A DNA stretch of 64,000 bases from Aeromonas veronii bv. veronii (GCF_000820225.1 NZ_CDDK01000031.1:356076-420075), one strand, 5' to 3'; shown: positions 18,039 through 27,922, numbered from the stretch's first letter. Numbers and translations are program-made. The notes: generated from the sequence alone by a model not told the origin.

Positions 18039-18608
18039 TCAGGAGCTCGCCCGACCGGAAGGCGGCACACGCCCCTTTCTGCGGCCACGCCCCCAATAAT
18101 CGAAGCCATAGTGGCGGTAGTAACCCACCAGATTGCTGACCAGAAACAGCCCCTCCATCAGCGCGGCGACCGGTGAGCCCACCAGCAAGTTGTTACCCAG
18201 CCAGCAGAGGGTACCGAGCAGCATCCAGCGCCGCAACAGGCGATCATCCGGGCAAAACGCGGCCCGGGTTTGCAGCAGGCTAGCCAGCAGCCCGATCAAT
18301 GAGAGCAGGCCCTGATAGGTCGCCAGCGCCGCTGCACAGGCCAACCCCATGAAAAGCCACATCAAGATGCGGTGAACCAGCCAGATACTCACAACAAAGC
18401 GCACGCTGGCCAGCAGCAACAGGCTGGCGGCTGACCACTGCCCGAGCAGGGCAAAGTGACCGGCATTGAGGGCGCAGGAGAGGGCCAGACAGGCCAGGAT
18501 CCTGCGGCGATCCCGCAACTGAAACGACAACAGATCGAGCAGCAAGGCCAGGCTCACCACCAGCTGCGACCACAGAAACAGCGACATCATCCACACCTCA
18601 TCCGTCAT
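18039..18608 (-). CDS. YgjV-family inner membrane protein
   Basis: 189 residues with about six hydrophobic helices and conserved short polar loops (LLSFQLRDRRRILACLA, GNNLLVGSPVAALMEGLFLVSNLVGYYRHY). The pattern matches the Imp-YgjV family of inner-membrane proteins, whose function is unknown. It lies eight bases from the convergent transglycosylase gene and 39 bases after the Crp/Fnr-type regulator on the same strand, so the two may be co-transcribed and the regulator may control it. Confidence 0.75.
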   Translation of the reverse strand: MTDEVWMMSLFLWSQLVVSLALLLDLLSFQLRDRRRILACLALSCALNAGHFALLGQWSAASLLLLASVRFVVSIWLVHRILMWLFMGLACAAALATYQGLLSLIGLLASLLQTRAAFCPDDRLLRRWMLLGTLCWLGNNLLVGSPVAALMEGLFLVSNLVGYYRHYGFDYWGRGRRKGRVPPSGRASS

Positions 18609-18647
18609 TTGGATGGCGCAGCATGAGGGGATGGTCGGAGAGCGGCA

Positions 18648-19223
18648 TTAACCCGTGTTAATGCGCCTGCGGATCCGTGACAGGGTGACCGGGCTGATGC
18701 CGATGTAGTTGGCGAGCTGCACCTGAGTGAGCCGCGCAGGCCAGTGGGGGAAGGTGTGGCAGAGCTCCCGATAACGCTCTTCGGGGGAGTGGAGCAGCAA
18801 AAACGCCTCCTTGCGCTCCTTGTAACCGATCTGCTGGCGTAGCAGGGCCATGCAAACCGGCTGCCAGGTGGGCTCATCCAGCAGGGTGAGCGGTACCCGC
18901 ACCACCTGCAGCGCCGTCAGCGCCTCCAGCTGGTAGCGGGCGAGCGATCCCGTGAGCCAGCTGTCATAGAGCAGGCAGAGCTCCCCTTCGAAGTAGAACT
19001 CCTTGCAGCGCTCCTGTCCGTCCCGGGTGTAGTGGCTGGCGCGAGCGATGCCCGCTTCGATATAGAAGGCAGCGTCCTGCTCTGCCCCTTGCGCCAACAG
19101 TGCCTGACCGGCGCGCAACGTCAGCCGTGGCAAGCGCAGGCTGATGGCTTCACTCAGGGCAGCGTCCAATCCCATTGTGCAGAGAAAGGCGGCCAGTGAG
19201 GGGGCTTGAGGAGATGGGTTCAT
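18648..19223 (-). CDS. Crp/Fnr-family transcriptional regulator
   Basis: 191 residues. The N-terminal cupin-like cyclic-nucleotide-binding fold (about 20-130, with EQDAAFYIEAGIARASHYTRDGQE) is followed by a winged helix-turn-helix near the C-terminus (LTQVQLANYIGISPVTLSRIRRRI). No N-terminal cysteine cluster of FNR type, so not an obvious iron-sulfur oxygen sensor; the ligand is unknown. Sits directly upstream of the YgjV-family gene. Confidence 0.85.
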   Translation of the reverse strand: MNPSPQAPSLAAFLCTMGLDAALSEAISLRLPRLTLRAGQALLAQGAEQDAAFYIEAGIARASHYTRDGQERCKEFYFEGELCLLYDSWLTGSLARYQLEALTALQVVRVPLTLLDEPTWQPVCMALLRQQIGYKERKEAFLLLHSPEERYRELCHTFPHWPARLTQVQLANYIGISPVTLSRIRRRINTG

Positions 19224-19329
19224 GAGGGCTCCGGAACAAAACGGCAGCCCACATCATGCCCAAATTGCACGGCTGATGCAGCAAGGCGTGACCGCTGCGG
19301 CAAAGGGGGGACATAGCCGGGTGCCACCT

Positions 19330-19358
19330 TTGCCCCCCCTCGTCCGTTGGTTTACAAT
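19330..19358 (+). promoter_or_regulatory. Predicted sigma-70 promoter of ettA
   Basis: TTGCCC, 17-base spacer, TACAAT, about 105 bases upstream of the ettA ATG. Sequence match only. Confidence 0.5.
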
Positions 19359-19465
19359 CGACGGGTTTTTTGGAACCCGGTTGACCTGTGTCGACCTGGC
19401 CCCACCACGACATCAGTCTGTTAATGCCAAGACATTAACCTGCTGAAAAGGAAGAGAATTAGCCA

Positions 19466-21133
19466 ATGGCTCAATTTATTTACACCATGAACCGGGTCGG
19501 CAAGGTAGTGCCGCCCAAGCGTCATATTCTCAAGAACATCTCCTTGAGCTTCTTCCCGGGCGCCAAGATCGGCGTGCTGGGTCTGAACGGCGCCGGTAAA
19601 TCGACCCTGCTGCGCATCATGGCGGGCATCGACACCGAGATCGAAGGGGAAGCCCGTCCGCAGCCCGGCATCAAGATCGGCTACCTGCCACAGGAGCCGA
19701 AGCTTGAGCCGGAGCAGACCGTACGCGAAGCGGTCGAAGAGGCCGTTGGCGAAGTGAAACGCGCCATGGCCCGTCTGGACGAGGTCTATGCTGCCTACGC
19801 CGACCCGGATGCCGACTTTGACAAGCTGGCCCGCGAACAGGGCGAGCTGGAAGCCATCATCCAGGCTCAGGGTGGCCACAACATGGAAAACCAGCTGGAG
19901 CGTGCGGCCGATGCCCTGCGCCTGCCGGCCTGGGATGCCAAAATCAAGCACCTCTCCGGTGGTGAGCGCCGCCGTGTGGCACTGTGCCGTCTGCTGCTGG
20001 AAAAGCCGGACATGCTGCTGCTGGACGAACCGACCAACCACCTGGATGCGGAATCCGTGGCTTGGCTCGAGCGTTTCCTGCACGACTACGAAGGCACTGT
20101 TGTGGCCATCACCCACGACCGTTACTTCCTCGACAACGTGGCGGGCTGGATCCTGGAGCTGGACCGCGGCGAAGGTATCCCGTGGGAAGGCAACTACTCC
20201 TCCTGGCTGGAGCAGAAGGACGCACGTCTGGCGCAGGAAGCAAGTTCCGAAGCGGCCCGTCGCAAGTCCATCGAGAAAGAGCTGGAGTGGGTTCGTCAAA
20301 ACCCGAAAGGGCGTCAGGCCAAGTCCAAGGCCCGTATGGCTCGCTTCGAAGAGCTCAACACCAACGACTACCAGAAGCGCAACGAGACCAACGAGCTGTT
20401 CATTCCGCCCGGACCGCGCCTCGGCGACAAGGTGGTGGAAGTGGCCAACCTGCGCAAATCCTATGGTGATCGGGTGCTGATCGACGATCTGTCGTTTGCC
20501 ATTCCGAAGGGGGCCATCGTCGGCATCATCGGCCCGAACGGTGCCGGTAAGTCGACCCTGTTCCGCATGATGTCGGGTCAGGAGCAGCCGGATTCCGGTG
20601 CCATCACCCTGGGTGAAACCGTGGTACTGGCCTCTGTCGATCAGTTCCGCGACAGCATGGATGACAAGAAGACGGTATTCGAAGAGGTCGCTGACGGTCA
20701 GGATATCCTGCGCATCGGCAACTACGAGTTCCCGAGCCGCGCCTATATCGGCCGCTTCAACTTCAAGGGTTCCGACCAGCAGAAGCGGGTTGGCGAACTC
20801 TCCGGTGGTGAGCGTGGTCGTCTGCATCTGGCCAAGCTGCTGCAGACCGGCGGCAACGTGCTGCTGCTGGATGAACCGACCAACGATCTGGATATCGAAA
20901 CCCTGCGCGCCCTCGAGAACGCCCTGCTGGAGTTCCCGGGTTGTGCCATGGTCATCTCCCACGACCGCTGGTTCCTCGACCGTATCGCCACTCACATCCT
21001 CGACTATCAGGATGAGGGCAAGATCGAGTTCTTCGAAGGTAACTTTACCGAATACGAAGAGTGGAAGAAGAAGACCTACGGCGCCGAGGCGATCCAACCG
21101 CACCGCGCCAAGTACAAGCGCATCGCCAAGTAA
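19466..21133 (+). CDS. ettA: Energy-dependent translational throttle protein EttA
   Basis: 555 residues with two ABC-F ATPase domains: Walker A GLNGAGKST and GPNGAGKST, signatures LSGGERRRVALC and LSGGERGRLHLA, Walker B LLLDEPTNHLD and LLLDEPTNDLD. The linker between them (EWVRQNPKGRQAKSKARMARFEEL region) is the P-site tRNA interaction motif of EttA. No membrane segments. It binds the ribosomal E site and gates entry into elongation according to the ATP/ADP ratio. Preceded by an AAGGAAGAG element and followed by a terminator. Confidence 0.97.
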   Translation: MAQFIYTMNRVGKVVPPKRHILKNISLSFFPGAKIGVLGLNGAGKSTLLRIMAGIDTEIEGEARPQPGIKIGYLPQEPKLEPEQTVREAVEEAVGEVKRAMARLDEVYAAYADPDADFDKLAREQGELEAIIQAQGGHNMENQLERAADALRLPAWDAKIKHLSGGERRRVALCRLLLEKPDMLLLDEPTNHLDAESVAWLERFLHDYEGTVVAITHDRYFLDNVAGWILELDRGEGIPWEGNYSSWLEQKDARLAQEASSEAARRKSIEKELEWVRQNPKGRQAKSKARMARFEELNTNDYQKRNETNELFIPPGPRLGDKVVEVANLRKSYGDRVLIDDLSFAIPKGAIVGIIGPNGAGKSTLFRMMSGQEQPDSGAITLGETVVLASVDQFRDSMDDKKTVFEEVADGQDILRIGNYEFPSRAYIGRFNFKGSDQQKRVGELSGGERGRLHLAKLLQTGGNVLLLDEPTNDLDIETLRALENALLEFPGCAMVISHDRWFLDRIATHILDYQDEGKIEFFEGNFTEYEEWKKKTYGAEAIQPHRAKYKRIAK

Positions 21134-21181
21134 ACGGTCGGTCGGCGCAAGCCGTACCATCGCAGCTGCGACCAGCGTCAC

Positions 21182-21204
21182 AAGGGGAGCTCCGGCTCCC
21201 CTTT
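21182..21204 (+). terminator. Intrinsic terminator after ettA
   Basis: AAGGGGAGC / GCTCCCCTT stem with TCCG loop, followed by a moderately T-rich TTTCTGTTGCC tract. Confidence 0.75.
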
Positions 21205-21259
21205 CTGTTGCCTTTTGGCTTACAATCCAAGACGGATAACATTGCATGGATGTACTGAA

Positions 21260-21577
21260 ATGACCAAAAAACTGACCATCCAGATCCGGGTTGAACCCGG
21301 CTGTCTCGGACCGGATGGCAAGGAACACATCGAAACCTTCTGCGTTGCCGCCGCCAAGATCTTCGAAGCGGTCGAGCCGGAGCTGGTGAGCTGGGTGCTG
21401 ATCCCCCGTTACGACAAGAAGCTGCCGGAGCAGGAGTTCTTTCTCAACGATCTCAAGCTGAGCGAGGAGCAGGCCAGCCTCTTTCTGCGCCGCTTCGGCC
21501 GCGAGCTGGGGGAAGTGCAGGATCAGCTCGATTCGGTGCTGGCCCAGCTGGTGGAGCGCTACTTCAAAACTCTCTGA
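21260..21577 (+). CDS. Small conserved cytoplasmic protein, unknown function
   Basis: 105 residues from ATG 21260 (MTKKLTIQIRVEPGCLGPDG). The frame runs 15 codons further upstream through a TACAAT promoter-like element, so the inner start is preferred. No membrane segment or signal. The first half looks like an alpha-beta fold (CVAAAKIFEAVEPELVSWVLIPRYD) and the second is a charged helix (LSEEQASLFLRRFGRELGEVQDQLDSV cut into two). I do not recognise a named family. It is a single-gene transcript with its own promoter-like site and a strong terminator. Confidence 0.7.
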   Translation: MTKKLTIQIRVEPGCLGPDGKEHIETFCVAAAKIFEAVEPELVSWVLIPRYDKKLPEQEFFLNDLKLSEEQASLFLRRFGRELGEVQDQLDSVLAQLVERYFKTL

Positions 21578-21597
21578 TCTCTGCCCTCTCTGCGCCC

Positions 21598-21625
21598 AAA
21601 AGGTTCTCCGACGAGAACCTTTTTT
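21598..21625 (+). terminator. Intrinsic terminator
   Basis: AAAGGTTCTC / GAGAACCTTT stem, CGAC loop, followed by a run of T, 20 bases after the stop. Confidence 0.9.
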
Positions 21626-21635
21626 GTTGGCGAAA

Positions 21636-21651
21636 AAGCAAACGTTTGATC
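21636..21651 (+). promoter_or_regulatory. Predicted PurR operator upstream of the purine permease
   Basis: AAGCAAACGTTTGATC contains the core GCAAACGTTTG of the purine repressor box. It lies about 195 bases upstream of the NCS2 purine permease start and just after the previous gene's terminator, where that permease's promoter should be. Confidence 0.75.
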
Positions 21652-21746
21652 TTTTACTCCATTCATTGATCCGCTTCGCAGATCCGGGGTTTGTAAACGG
21701 CGTCGCCTGTGTAAAAATGTGCGCGCTGTCACGGTATCAGGACGAG

Positions 21747-21798
21747 TCTGGTTACTTCTCCACCAGAAACAGGGCCATCACTCCCGCATGAATGGGAG
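21747..21798 (+). other. Two hairpins in the purine permease leader
   Basis: Stem 1: TCTGGT (21747-21752) with ACCAGA (21762-21767), loop TACTTCTCC. Stem 2: CTCCC (21781-21785) with GGGAG (21794-21798). The first loop contains CTCC, which could also pair with the GGAG of stem 2, so alternative folds or a pseudoknot are possible. This does not match the classic purine riboswitch core. It may be a regulatory leader or simply structured RNA. Confidence 0.35.
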
Positions 21799-21843
21799 CC
21801 CGCTCGCCTGCTGCTTATTTCACGTCACCTATTGGAATCCAAC

Positions 21844-23187
21844 ATGAATCAACCACAACAGGCCCCCACACAGGCTGCCGGGCAAGGATTGCTTGAGCGC
21901 CTGTTTGCCCTGCAAGGCCATGGCACTACCGCCCGCACCGAACTGATCGCCGGTATCACCACCTTCCTGACCATGGTCTACATCGTGTTCGTCAACCCGC
22001 AGATCCTCTCTGCGGCAGGCATGGACACCCAGGCCGTGTTCGTCACTACCTGCCTCATCGCCGGTATCGGCAGCATCCTGATGGGCCTGTTGGCCAACCT
22101 GCCGATCGCGCTGGCCCCCGCCATGGGCCTCAACGCCTTCTTCGCCTTCGTGGTCGTCGCCGGCATGGGTTACTCCTGGCAAGTGGGCATGGGCACCATC
22201 TTCTGGGGTGCCATGGGTCTGTTGATCCTCACCCTGCTGCGAGTGCGCTACTGGCTGATCGGCAACATCCCGCTCACCCTGCGGGTCGGCATCACCGCCG
22301 GTATCGGTCTGCTGATCGCCCTGCTCGGCCTGCACAACGCCGGGATTGTGGTCGCGAGCCCGGCCACCATGGTGACCGTGGGCAACCTCACCTCTCTGCC
22401 CTGCCTGCTGGGTCTGCTCGGCTTCTTCCTGATCTGCATCTTCTCCGCCCGCGGCGTTCATTCCGCCGTGCTGATCGCCATCGTGGTCACCACGGCGCTG
22501 GGCTGGCTGTTTGGCGATGTCACCTTCAAGGGCTTTGTCTCCATGCCCCCCAGCATCGAACCGGTGTTCGGCCAGCTGGATCTGATGGGATCGCTCGATA
22601 TCAGCCTCGCCGGGATCATCTTCTCCTTTATGCTGGTCAACCTGTTCGACTCTTCCGGCACCCTGATCGGCGTCACCAACCGCGCCAAGTTGGCCGATGA
22701 CAAGGGCCACTTCCCACGCATGAAACAGGCACTGATGGTGGATAGCGTCAGCTCCGTCGGCGGCGCTTTCATGGGCACCTCCTCGGTTACCGCCTTTATC
22801 GAGAGCAGCTCCGGCGTTGCCGTCGGCGGCCGTACCGGTCTGACCGCCATCGTGGTCGGCATCCTGTTCCTGCTGGCAATCTTCTTCTCTCCGGTCGCCG
22901 CCATGGTGCCGGCATACGCCGCCGCTGGCGCCCTTATCTATGTGGGCGTGCTGATGTGTTCCGAGCTGACCCGGGTGAAGTGGGAAGATCTGACCGAAGC
23001 GGTACCGGCCTTTATGACCGCAGTGATGATGCCGTTCAGCTTCTCCATCACCGAGGGGATCGCCGTGGGCTTTATCTCCTACTGCGTGATGAAGGCGGGC
23101 ACCGGCCGCTGGCGCGAAATCAACCCCTGCGTGCTGGTGGTAGCCCTGCTGTTCGTGCTCAAGTTCGTCTGGGTCGACAGTCACTAA
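21844..23187 (+). CDS. NCS2-family purine (guanine/hypoxanthine or adenine) permease
   Basis: 447 residues from ATG 21844; a TTG four codons upstream is also open. About 12 hydrophobic helices with AzgA-type motifs: AGITTFLTMVYIVFVNPQIL near the start, ALAPAMGLNAFFAF, the VNLFDSSGTLIGV segment, and GTSSVTAFIESSSGVAVGGRTGL. Imports purine bases with protons across the inner membrane. The PurR-like box upstream fits a salvage role. Which purine is preferred cannot be told from sequence alone. A strong terminator follows. Confidence 0.9.
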   Translation: MNQPQQAPTQAAGQGLLERLFALQGHGTTARTELIAGITTFLTMVYIVFVNPQILSAAGMDTQAVFVTTCLIAGIGSILMGLLANLPIALAPAMGLNAFFAFVVVAGMGYSWQVGMGTIFWGAMGLLILTLLRVRYWLIGNIPLTLRVGITAGIGLLIALLGLHNAGIVVASPATMVTVGNLTSLPCLLGLLGFFLICIFSARGVHSAVLIAIVVTTALGWLFGDVTFKGFVSMPPSIEPVFGQLDLMGSLDISLAGIIFSFMLVNLFDSSGTLIGVTNRAKLADDKGHFPRMKQALMVDSVSSVGGAFMGTSSVTAFIESSSGVAVGGRTGLTAIVVGILFLLAIFFSPVAAMVPAYAAAGALIYVGVLMCSELTRVKWEDLTEAVPAFMTAVMMPFSFSITEGIAVGFISYCVMKAGTGRWREINPCVLVVALLFVLKFVWVDSH

Positions 23188-23205
23188 GCGGCACTCTGTC
23201 CCAAT

Positions 23206-23237
23206 AAAAATGCCAGTCAGCTGACTGGCATTTTTTT
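23206..23237 (+). terminator. Intrinsic terminator after the purine permease
   Basis: ATGCCAGTCAG / CTGACTGGCAT perfect stem followed by seven T, preceded by A-run; can work in both directions. Confidence 0.92.
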
Positions 23238-23270
23238 ATCCAAAGTATTTTCGGCCTGTGCGCTGGCCAT

Positions 23271-23303
23271 AAAAAAATCCGAAACCAGTGGTTTCGGATT
23301 TTT
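23271..23303 (-). terminator. Intrinsic terminator after gltX (bidirectional)
   Basis: ATCCGAAACC / GGTTTCGGAT stem with a three-base loop, flanked by seven A on the left and a T-run on the right. On the minus strand it ends in seven T and terminates gltX. Confidence 0.88.
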
Positions 23304-23359
23304 GCTATTCAGCATGTGGCAGAGCAGGGTTGTCCCCTCGCCTGCCACATCGGCAGCAG

Positions 23360-24775
23360 TTACTCAGCAGCCATACGGGCTTCGATGTAAGCAAGCGCAC
23401 GGTCGATACGAGCAAGTACACGCTCTTTGCCGACCAGTGCCATTACGGCGTCGATGGCAGGGGATTGGCCCAGACCGGTGACGGCCACGCGCAGCGGCAT
23501 ACCAACCTTGCCCATACCCTGACCCAGCTCGGCAGCGGTCGCTTCAATCAGCTCGTGCAGCGCTTCAGTGGTCCAGCTCTCCAGTGCGGCCAGCTTGGTC
23601 TTGGCCAGAGCCAGCGGCTCGGCAGCGACGCCACGCAGGTGCTTCTTGGCAGCTGCTTCGTCGATGGCCTCGTACTCTTCGAACAGGTAGCGGCTCTGGG
23701 CGGCCATCTCGACCAGGGTGTTGCAGCGCTCGGCCAGCAGAGTGACCACGTCGGCCAGTGCCGGGCCATTGCTGGTGTCGATCTTCTGGTTTTCCATGTG
23801 CCATGCCAGATGCTTGGCCACATAGGCCGGATCCAGGCTGCGCATGTAGTGGTTGTTCAGCCACAGCAGCTTGTCGGTGTTGAAGGCTGAGGCGGACTTG
23901 GAGATGGCATCCAGACTGAACAGCTTGATCATCTCGTCGAGGCTGAAGATCTCCTGATCCCCGTGGGACCAGCCCAGACGCACCAGATAGTTCAGCAGCG
24001 CTTCCGGCAGGTAGCCGTCATCGCGGTACTGCATCACGGAGACAGCGCCGTGGCGCTTGGAGAGCTTGGCGCCATCGTCACCCAGGATCATGGAGACGTG
24101 GGCAAATTCCGGCACCGGCGCGTTCAGCGCCTTGTAGATGTTGATCTGGCGCGGGGTGTTGTTGATGTGGTCTTCACCACGCACCACGTGGGTGATCTCC
24201 ATATCCCAGTCATCGACCACTACACAGAAGTTGTAAGTCGGCGCGCCGTCGGTACGGCGGATGATCAGGTCATCCAGCTCGGTGTTGGCAAACTCGATGC
24301 GGCCGCGGACGTGGTCATCGAACACCACGGAACCTTCGGTCGGGTTGCGGAAGCGAATCACGTGCGGCGCATCGGCCGGGTGATCGTGGGCGTGGTCGCG
24401 GCACTTGCCGTCATAGCGGGGCTTCTCGCCGTTGGCCATCTGGCCTTCACGCAGCGCTTCCAGACGCTCTTTGGAGCAGTAGCACTTGTAGGCGCGGCCA
24501 TCGGCCAGCATCTCGTCGATCAGACCGTTGTAGCGATCGAAGCGCTTGGTCTGGTAGTAGGGGCCCTCATCCCAGTTCAGCTCCAGCCATTCCATGCCCT
24601 CAATGATGGCGTCGATCGCCTCCTGAGTGGAACGTTCCAGGTCGGTATCCTCAATACGCAGCACGAACTCACCGCCCTGGTTCTTTGCAAACAACCAGGA
24701 ATAGAGTGCGGTACGGGCACCGCCGACATGCAAAAAGCCGGTCGGGCTGGGAGCAAAACGGGTTTTGACTTTCAT
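23360..24775 (-). CDS. gltX: Glutamate--tRNA ligase
   Basis: 471 residues, the normal size. Class I signature [18 protein letters not shown] (HIGH-type motif) at residues 6-23 and KLSKR in [15 protein letters not shown] as the KMSKS-type motif. A zinc-site region around [15 protein letters not shown] is followed by the C-terminal helical anticodon-binding part. Charges tRNA-Glu with glutamate in the cytoplasm. Monocistronic, between a terminator and a divergent chemoreceptor gene. Confidence 0.97.
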   Translation of the reverse strand: MKVKTRFAPSPTGFLHVGGARTALYSWLFAKNQGGEFVLRIEDTDLERSTQEAIDAIIEGMEWLELNWDEGPYYQTKRFDRYNGLIDEMLADGRAYKCYCSKERLEALREGQMANGEKPRYDGKCRDHAHDHPADAPHVIRFRNPTEGSVVFDDHVRGRIEFANTELDDLIIRRTDGAPTYNFCVVVDDWDMEITHVVRGEDHINNTPRQINIYKALNAPVPEFAHVSMILGDDGAKLSKRHGAVSVMQYRDDGYLPEALLNYLVRLGWSHGDQEIFSLDEMIKLFSLDAISKSASAFNTDKLLWLNNHYMRSLDPAYVAKHLAWHMENQKIDTSNGPALADVVTLLAERCNTLVEMAAQSRYLFEEYEAIDEAAAKKHLRGVAAEPLALAKTKLAALESWTTEALHELIEATAAELGQGMGKVGMPLRVAVTGLGQSPAIDAVMALVGKERVLARIDRALAYIEARMAAE

Positions 24776-25049
24776 CTTTAAGCCTTGTGTAGAGGGCCTT
24801 GGGCCAATTCGTTAGAAAAAACCGTCGCATTTTAGCACCGACAATCACGGATGGGAAAACCATGACGCCATTGCGGGCTAAAGTAGGGGATTAAATCTGT
24901 CGCCATTTGCATCTGTAGCCCGATATTTGAAGAGGATCGCAAAACCGAAGCCCCGTTTCCGATTTGCTATGCACAATGCTGGAGAGCTGCCTCCTCCGGT
25001 CGATACCCAAACAACGCTCACCACACTTCTCACGAACAAGGAAGAGACG

Positions 25050-27152
25050 ATGCAGTTCCGTTCTATCCAGAATCGCATTCTAGTGATGGCCGGGATCGCC
25101 ATGACCGCAGCCCTGGTCATCCTGATCCTGCTCAACCAATACTCCGGCCAACAGACCCAACAACTCACCATCAGCTCCAGCCGTGAAGCGCTGCAGCAGG
25201 AGGCATGGCAGAAGGTCAGCGCCAATGCCCGCGCCGAGGCGGCCACCATCACCCAGCTGCTGCAAAAAGGGCTCTCCTACACCCAGCAGATGGCCAGCGC
25301 CCTCGCCCTGCAACAACAGGGCAAACTGCCGCTGGATCGCCAGCAGGCCACCGACCTGCTCAAGGCACAACTGGCGTTGGAGCCCCAGCTTTATGGCGCC
25401 TTCGCCGGCTTCGAGCCCAACGGTTTCGACGGTCAGGATGCCAGCTTTGCCGGTCAGACCGCGCTCGGTAGCGACAGCAAGGGGCGCTTCGTGCCCTACT
25501 TCTATCGCGACAAGGATCAAATCGGTACCGATTTGCTGCTCTCCATCGAAAAAACCGACCCGGACGAATTCGGCAATCCCGCCAACGACTACTACGCCTG
25601 CCCGAAGCGGGAAGGACGCTCTTGCCTCATCGATCCCTTCAAGGTGGATATCAACGGTCAGCAGGTGCTGGTGAGCACGATCACCACCCCCATCATGGTG
25701 GATGGTCAGTTCAAGGGGATCGCCGCGCTGGATCTGGCGGTGGACTCCATCAGCCGTCAGGCCAAGAGCCTCAACAGCAACATCTATGACGGCAAGGGCG
25801 AAACCCTGATCGTCAGCGCCGCCGGTGTCATCACCGGCACCAGCGGCGATGCCAGCCTGCTCGGTAGCAGCGCAAGTAAGGTGCTGGGCAACCAGTGGCA
25901 GCAGTACCTGAAACCGGAAGTTCAGCGTCAGGAGCTGGACGAGTCATTCCGCATTTCCGTCCCCATCATGGTGCCGGGAATGAGCCGCAACTGGGCCATC
26001 ATCGTCACCCTGCCCTACAAGGTGGTACTGGCGGGGGCCGATCAGCTGGAGAGCCAGCTGAGCGAGATGAACCAGGCAGCCATGACCCAGCAATTGGTGG
26101 GGGCCGTTATCGTACTGGTGCTGGCGCTGGCCACCATGCTGGTGATTGCCCGCAGCATCACCGGCCCTATCCGTCAAATGGTCAGCCTGGTGGATGACAT
26201 CGCCGATGGTGAAGGGGATCTCACCAAGCGCCTCGCAACCCGCTCGGTGGATGAGCTAGGGGATCTCGCCAAGGGGATCAACCGCTTTATCGACAAGCTG
26301 CAAGGGCTGCTCGGAGATGTGCTGAAAACGGCAAGCGAAGTGAATCGCCATGCCGGTGATACCGACCGCATCGCCGGTCAGACCGACAACAACCTGCAGC
26401 ACCATCAGGCGGAGATGGAGCAGATGCTGACCGCGGTACAGGAGATGTCCTACGTCAGTCAGGAGGTCGCCACCCACGCCAACAACACCGCCGACTCGGC
26501 CAAACAGGCGCAAAGCGCCGCCGATCAGGGCAAGGAGCGCTTCCAGCAGGTGATCCAGTCGATGCACAAGGTCGCAGCAGAAGCCGGAAAAGGGGCAGAT
26601 GTGGTGGAAGGGCTGGCTCACGACAGCGCCCAGATCACCAGCATCCTCACCGTCATTCAGGGGATTGCCGATCAGACTAACCTGCTGGCCCTCAACGCCG
26701 CCATCGAGGCTGCACGGGCTGGCGAACAGGGCCGCGGCTTTGCGGTAGTCGCCGACGAAGTGCGCAAACTGGCGGGCAATACCCAGCAGGCGGTGCAGAA
26801 CACCCAGGAGTTAATCGAGAAGATCCGCCAGAGCTCCACCAATGCAGTCAACGCTATCACCCAGAGCCAGCAGCTGACCCATCAGGCGGTAGGCGAGGCG
26901 GATCTGGCGGAAGAGGCGCTCGGCAGCATCTACCAGGCCATCTCCACCATCAACGACATGACCTATCAGATCGCCTCCGCCGCCGAAGAGCAGAGCTCGG
27001 TCTCAGAAACCGTCTCCGGCAACCTGTCAAAAACCAACGCACTGGCCAACGACATTGCTCAGGATGCGACCGAAACGGCCAAAGCCAGTCAGGCTTTGCG
27101 TCAGGCGGCCGACAAATTGCAGCAATTATTGGGTCAATTTCGTCTCAGCTGA
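25050..27152 (+). CDS. Methyl-accepting chemotaxis protein with periplasmic Cache-type sensor
   Basis: 700 residues from ATG 25050, which has AAGGAAGAG eight bases upstream; the longer frame to 24927 lacks one. TM1 about 9-29; a large periplasmic domain (about 35-340) of double-Cache type with [12 protein letters not shown] and [15 protein letters not shown]2 about 347-368; HAMP to about 420; then the cytoplasmic signalling rod with the hairpin tip [20 protein letters not shown] near residue 540. Senses an external ligand, probably a small organic molecule such as an amino acid, and signals through CheW/CheA. Ligand not predictable. Confidence 0.93.
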   Translation: MQFRSIQNRILVMAGIAMTAALVILILLNQYSGQQTQQLTISSSREALQQEAWQKVSANARAEAATITQLLQKGLSYTQQMASALALQQQGKLPLDRQQATDLLKAQLALEPQLYGAFAGFEPNGFDGQDASFAGQTALGSDSKGRFVPYFYRDKDQIGTDLLLSIEKTDPDEFGNPANDYYACPKREGRSCLIDPFKVDINGQQVLVSTITTPIMVDGQFKGIAALDLAVDSISRQAKSLNSNIYDGKGETLIVSAAGVITGTSGDASLLGSSASKVLGNQWQQYLKPEVQRQELDESFRISVPIMVPGMSRNWAIIVTLPYKVVLAGADQLESQLSEMNQAAMTQQLVGAVIVLVLALATMLVIARSITGPIRQMVSLVDDIADGEGDLTKRLATRSVDELGDLAKGINRFIDKLQGLLGDVLKTASEVNRHAGDTDRIAGQTDNNLQHHQAEMEQMLTAVQEMSYVSQEVATHANNTADSAKQAQSAADQGKERFQQVIQSMHKVAAEAGKGADVVEGLAHDSAQITSILTVIQGIADQTNLLALNAAIEAARAGEQGRGFAVVADEVRKLAGNTQQAVQNTQELIEKIRQSSTNAVNAITQSQQLTHQAVGEADLAEEALGSIYQAISTINDMTYQIASAAEEQSSVSETVSGNLSKTNALANDIAQDATETAKASQALRQAADKLQQLLGQFRLS

Positions 27153-27167
27153 TAATTTTCCGCATCA

Positions 27168-27193
27168 GGACTCTCCCCCTCGGGGGCGAGTCC
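27168..27193 (+). terminator. Weak terminator-like hairpin after the chemoreceptor gene
   Basis: GGACTC-x-CCCC / GGGG-x-GAGTCC with CTCG loop, followed by only GTTT. Confidence 0.5.
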
Positions 27194-27251
27194 GTTTACC
27201 ATAGGCGACGAATTTGCCTGATGGCAGGCAATGTAGTGAGAGGTAAATGCC

Positions 27252-27920
27252 GTGCCCACCCCGGACCGTCGCCCACGAGGCCATAACAGACGAGCCCAGC
27301 AGCGTCGCCAAGACGAATCACAAGGATCCCTGCTCCATCGCATCAATGCCGCGACCCTGTCCCTGCGCCAACGTTTTGGCCAAGGGATGAGTAACCTCGG
27401 CCAACGCCGCCAGGATGCCAAAGCAGGCAAATTCAAGCTGTCCAGCCCGCTGCCCCGCAAAAACACCATAGGTCTGCTGATCCTGATCCCGCTCTGGTTG
27501 CTGGTACTGGCCTGGGAGCCGGCACCATCCGTTCCCAAAGCAGCCCCTTCCGGCTCGCTGGAAGTGCCGCTGGCCGTACCTGCTCAAGCTCTAACTGTCG
27601 GTAATGGCGCGGCAGGCAGTGCCCCCGCGGCAGCTAAACCAGTCGAAGAGAAGGTCAACGGTACCTGGCTGCAACACGATGTGCAGGCGGGTGAGACCCT
27701 CTACTCCATCTGGCGTAAATTCGAGTTGCCGGGTGCCGAGCTGAGCCGCCTGATCGCCATCGAGGGGCCGGATCGCCCCCTGACCCGCCTGCAATCGGGC
27801 CGCTCTATCTTCATCCTGGTGGACGACACCCGCCGCATCCAGCGGGTGGAGATCCGCTCCTACGGTCAGGCGGTTTACCGCTACGACCGGCAGGGCGAAG
27901 GGTTCGCCCTCAAGGAATAA
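27252..27920 (+). CDS. OapA/YtfB-family LysM-like cell envelope protein
   Basis: 222 residues with a GTG start after a GAGAGG element. N-terminal basic, glutamine-rich cytoplasmic part (1-70), one transmembrane helix (about 77-95, IGLLILIPLWLLVLAW), then a linker and a C-terminal LysM-like OapA domain (about 138-222, HDVQAGETLYSIWRKFELPGAEL). This is the layout of Haemophilus OapA and E. coli YtfB, the latter a peptidoglycan-binding protein linked to cell division. Own terminator downstream. Confidence 0.85.
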   Translation: MPTPDRRPRGHNRRAQQRRQDESQGSLLHRINAATLSLRQRFGQGMSNLGQRRQDAKAGKFKLSSPLPRKNTIGLLILIPLWLLVLAWEPAPSVPKAAPSGSLEVPLAVPAQALTVGNGAAGSAPAAAKPVEEKVNGTWLQHDVQAGETLYSIWRKFELPGAELSRLIAIEGPDRPLTRLQSGRSIFILVDDTRRIQRVEIRSYGQAVYRYDRQGEGFALKE

Positions 27921-27922
27921 CA

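Noticed and set aside
19421-21328. 635-codon open frame antisense to ettA, and similar long antisense frames opposite the purine permease, pepD and others
   Set aside because: They mirror the codon positions of strongly conserved genes on the other strand, have low-complexity His/Gln/Leu-rich products and no ribosome-binding sites; typical shadows in high-G+C DNA.
21653-21843. Classical adenine/guanine riboswitch before the purine permease
   Set aside because: The conserved junction and loop sequences of that class are absent; only generic hairpins are visible.
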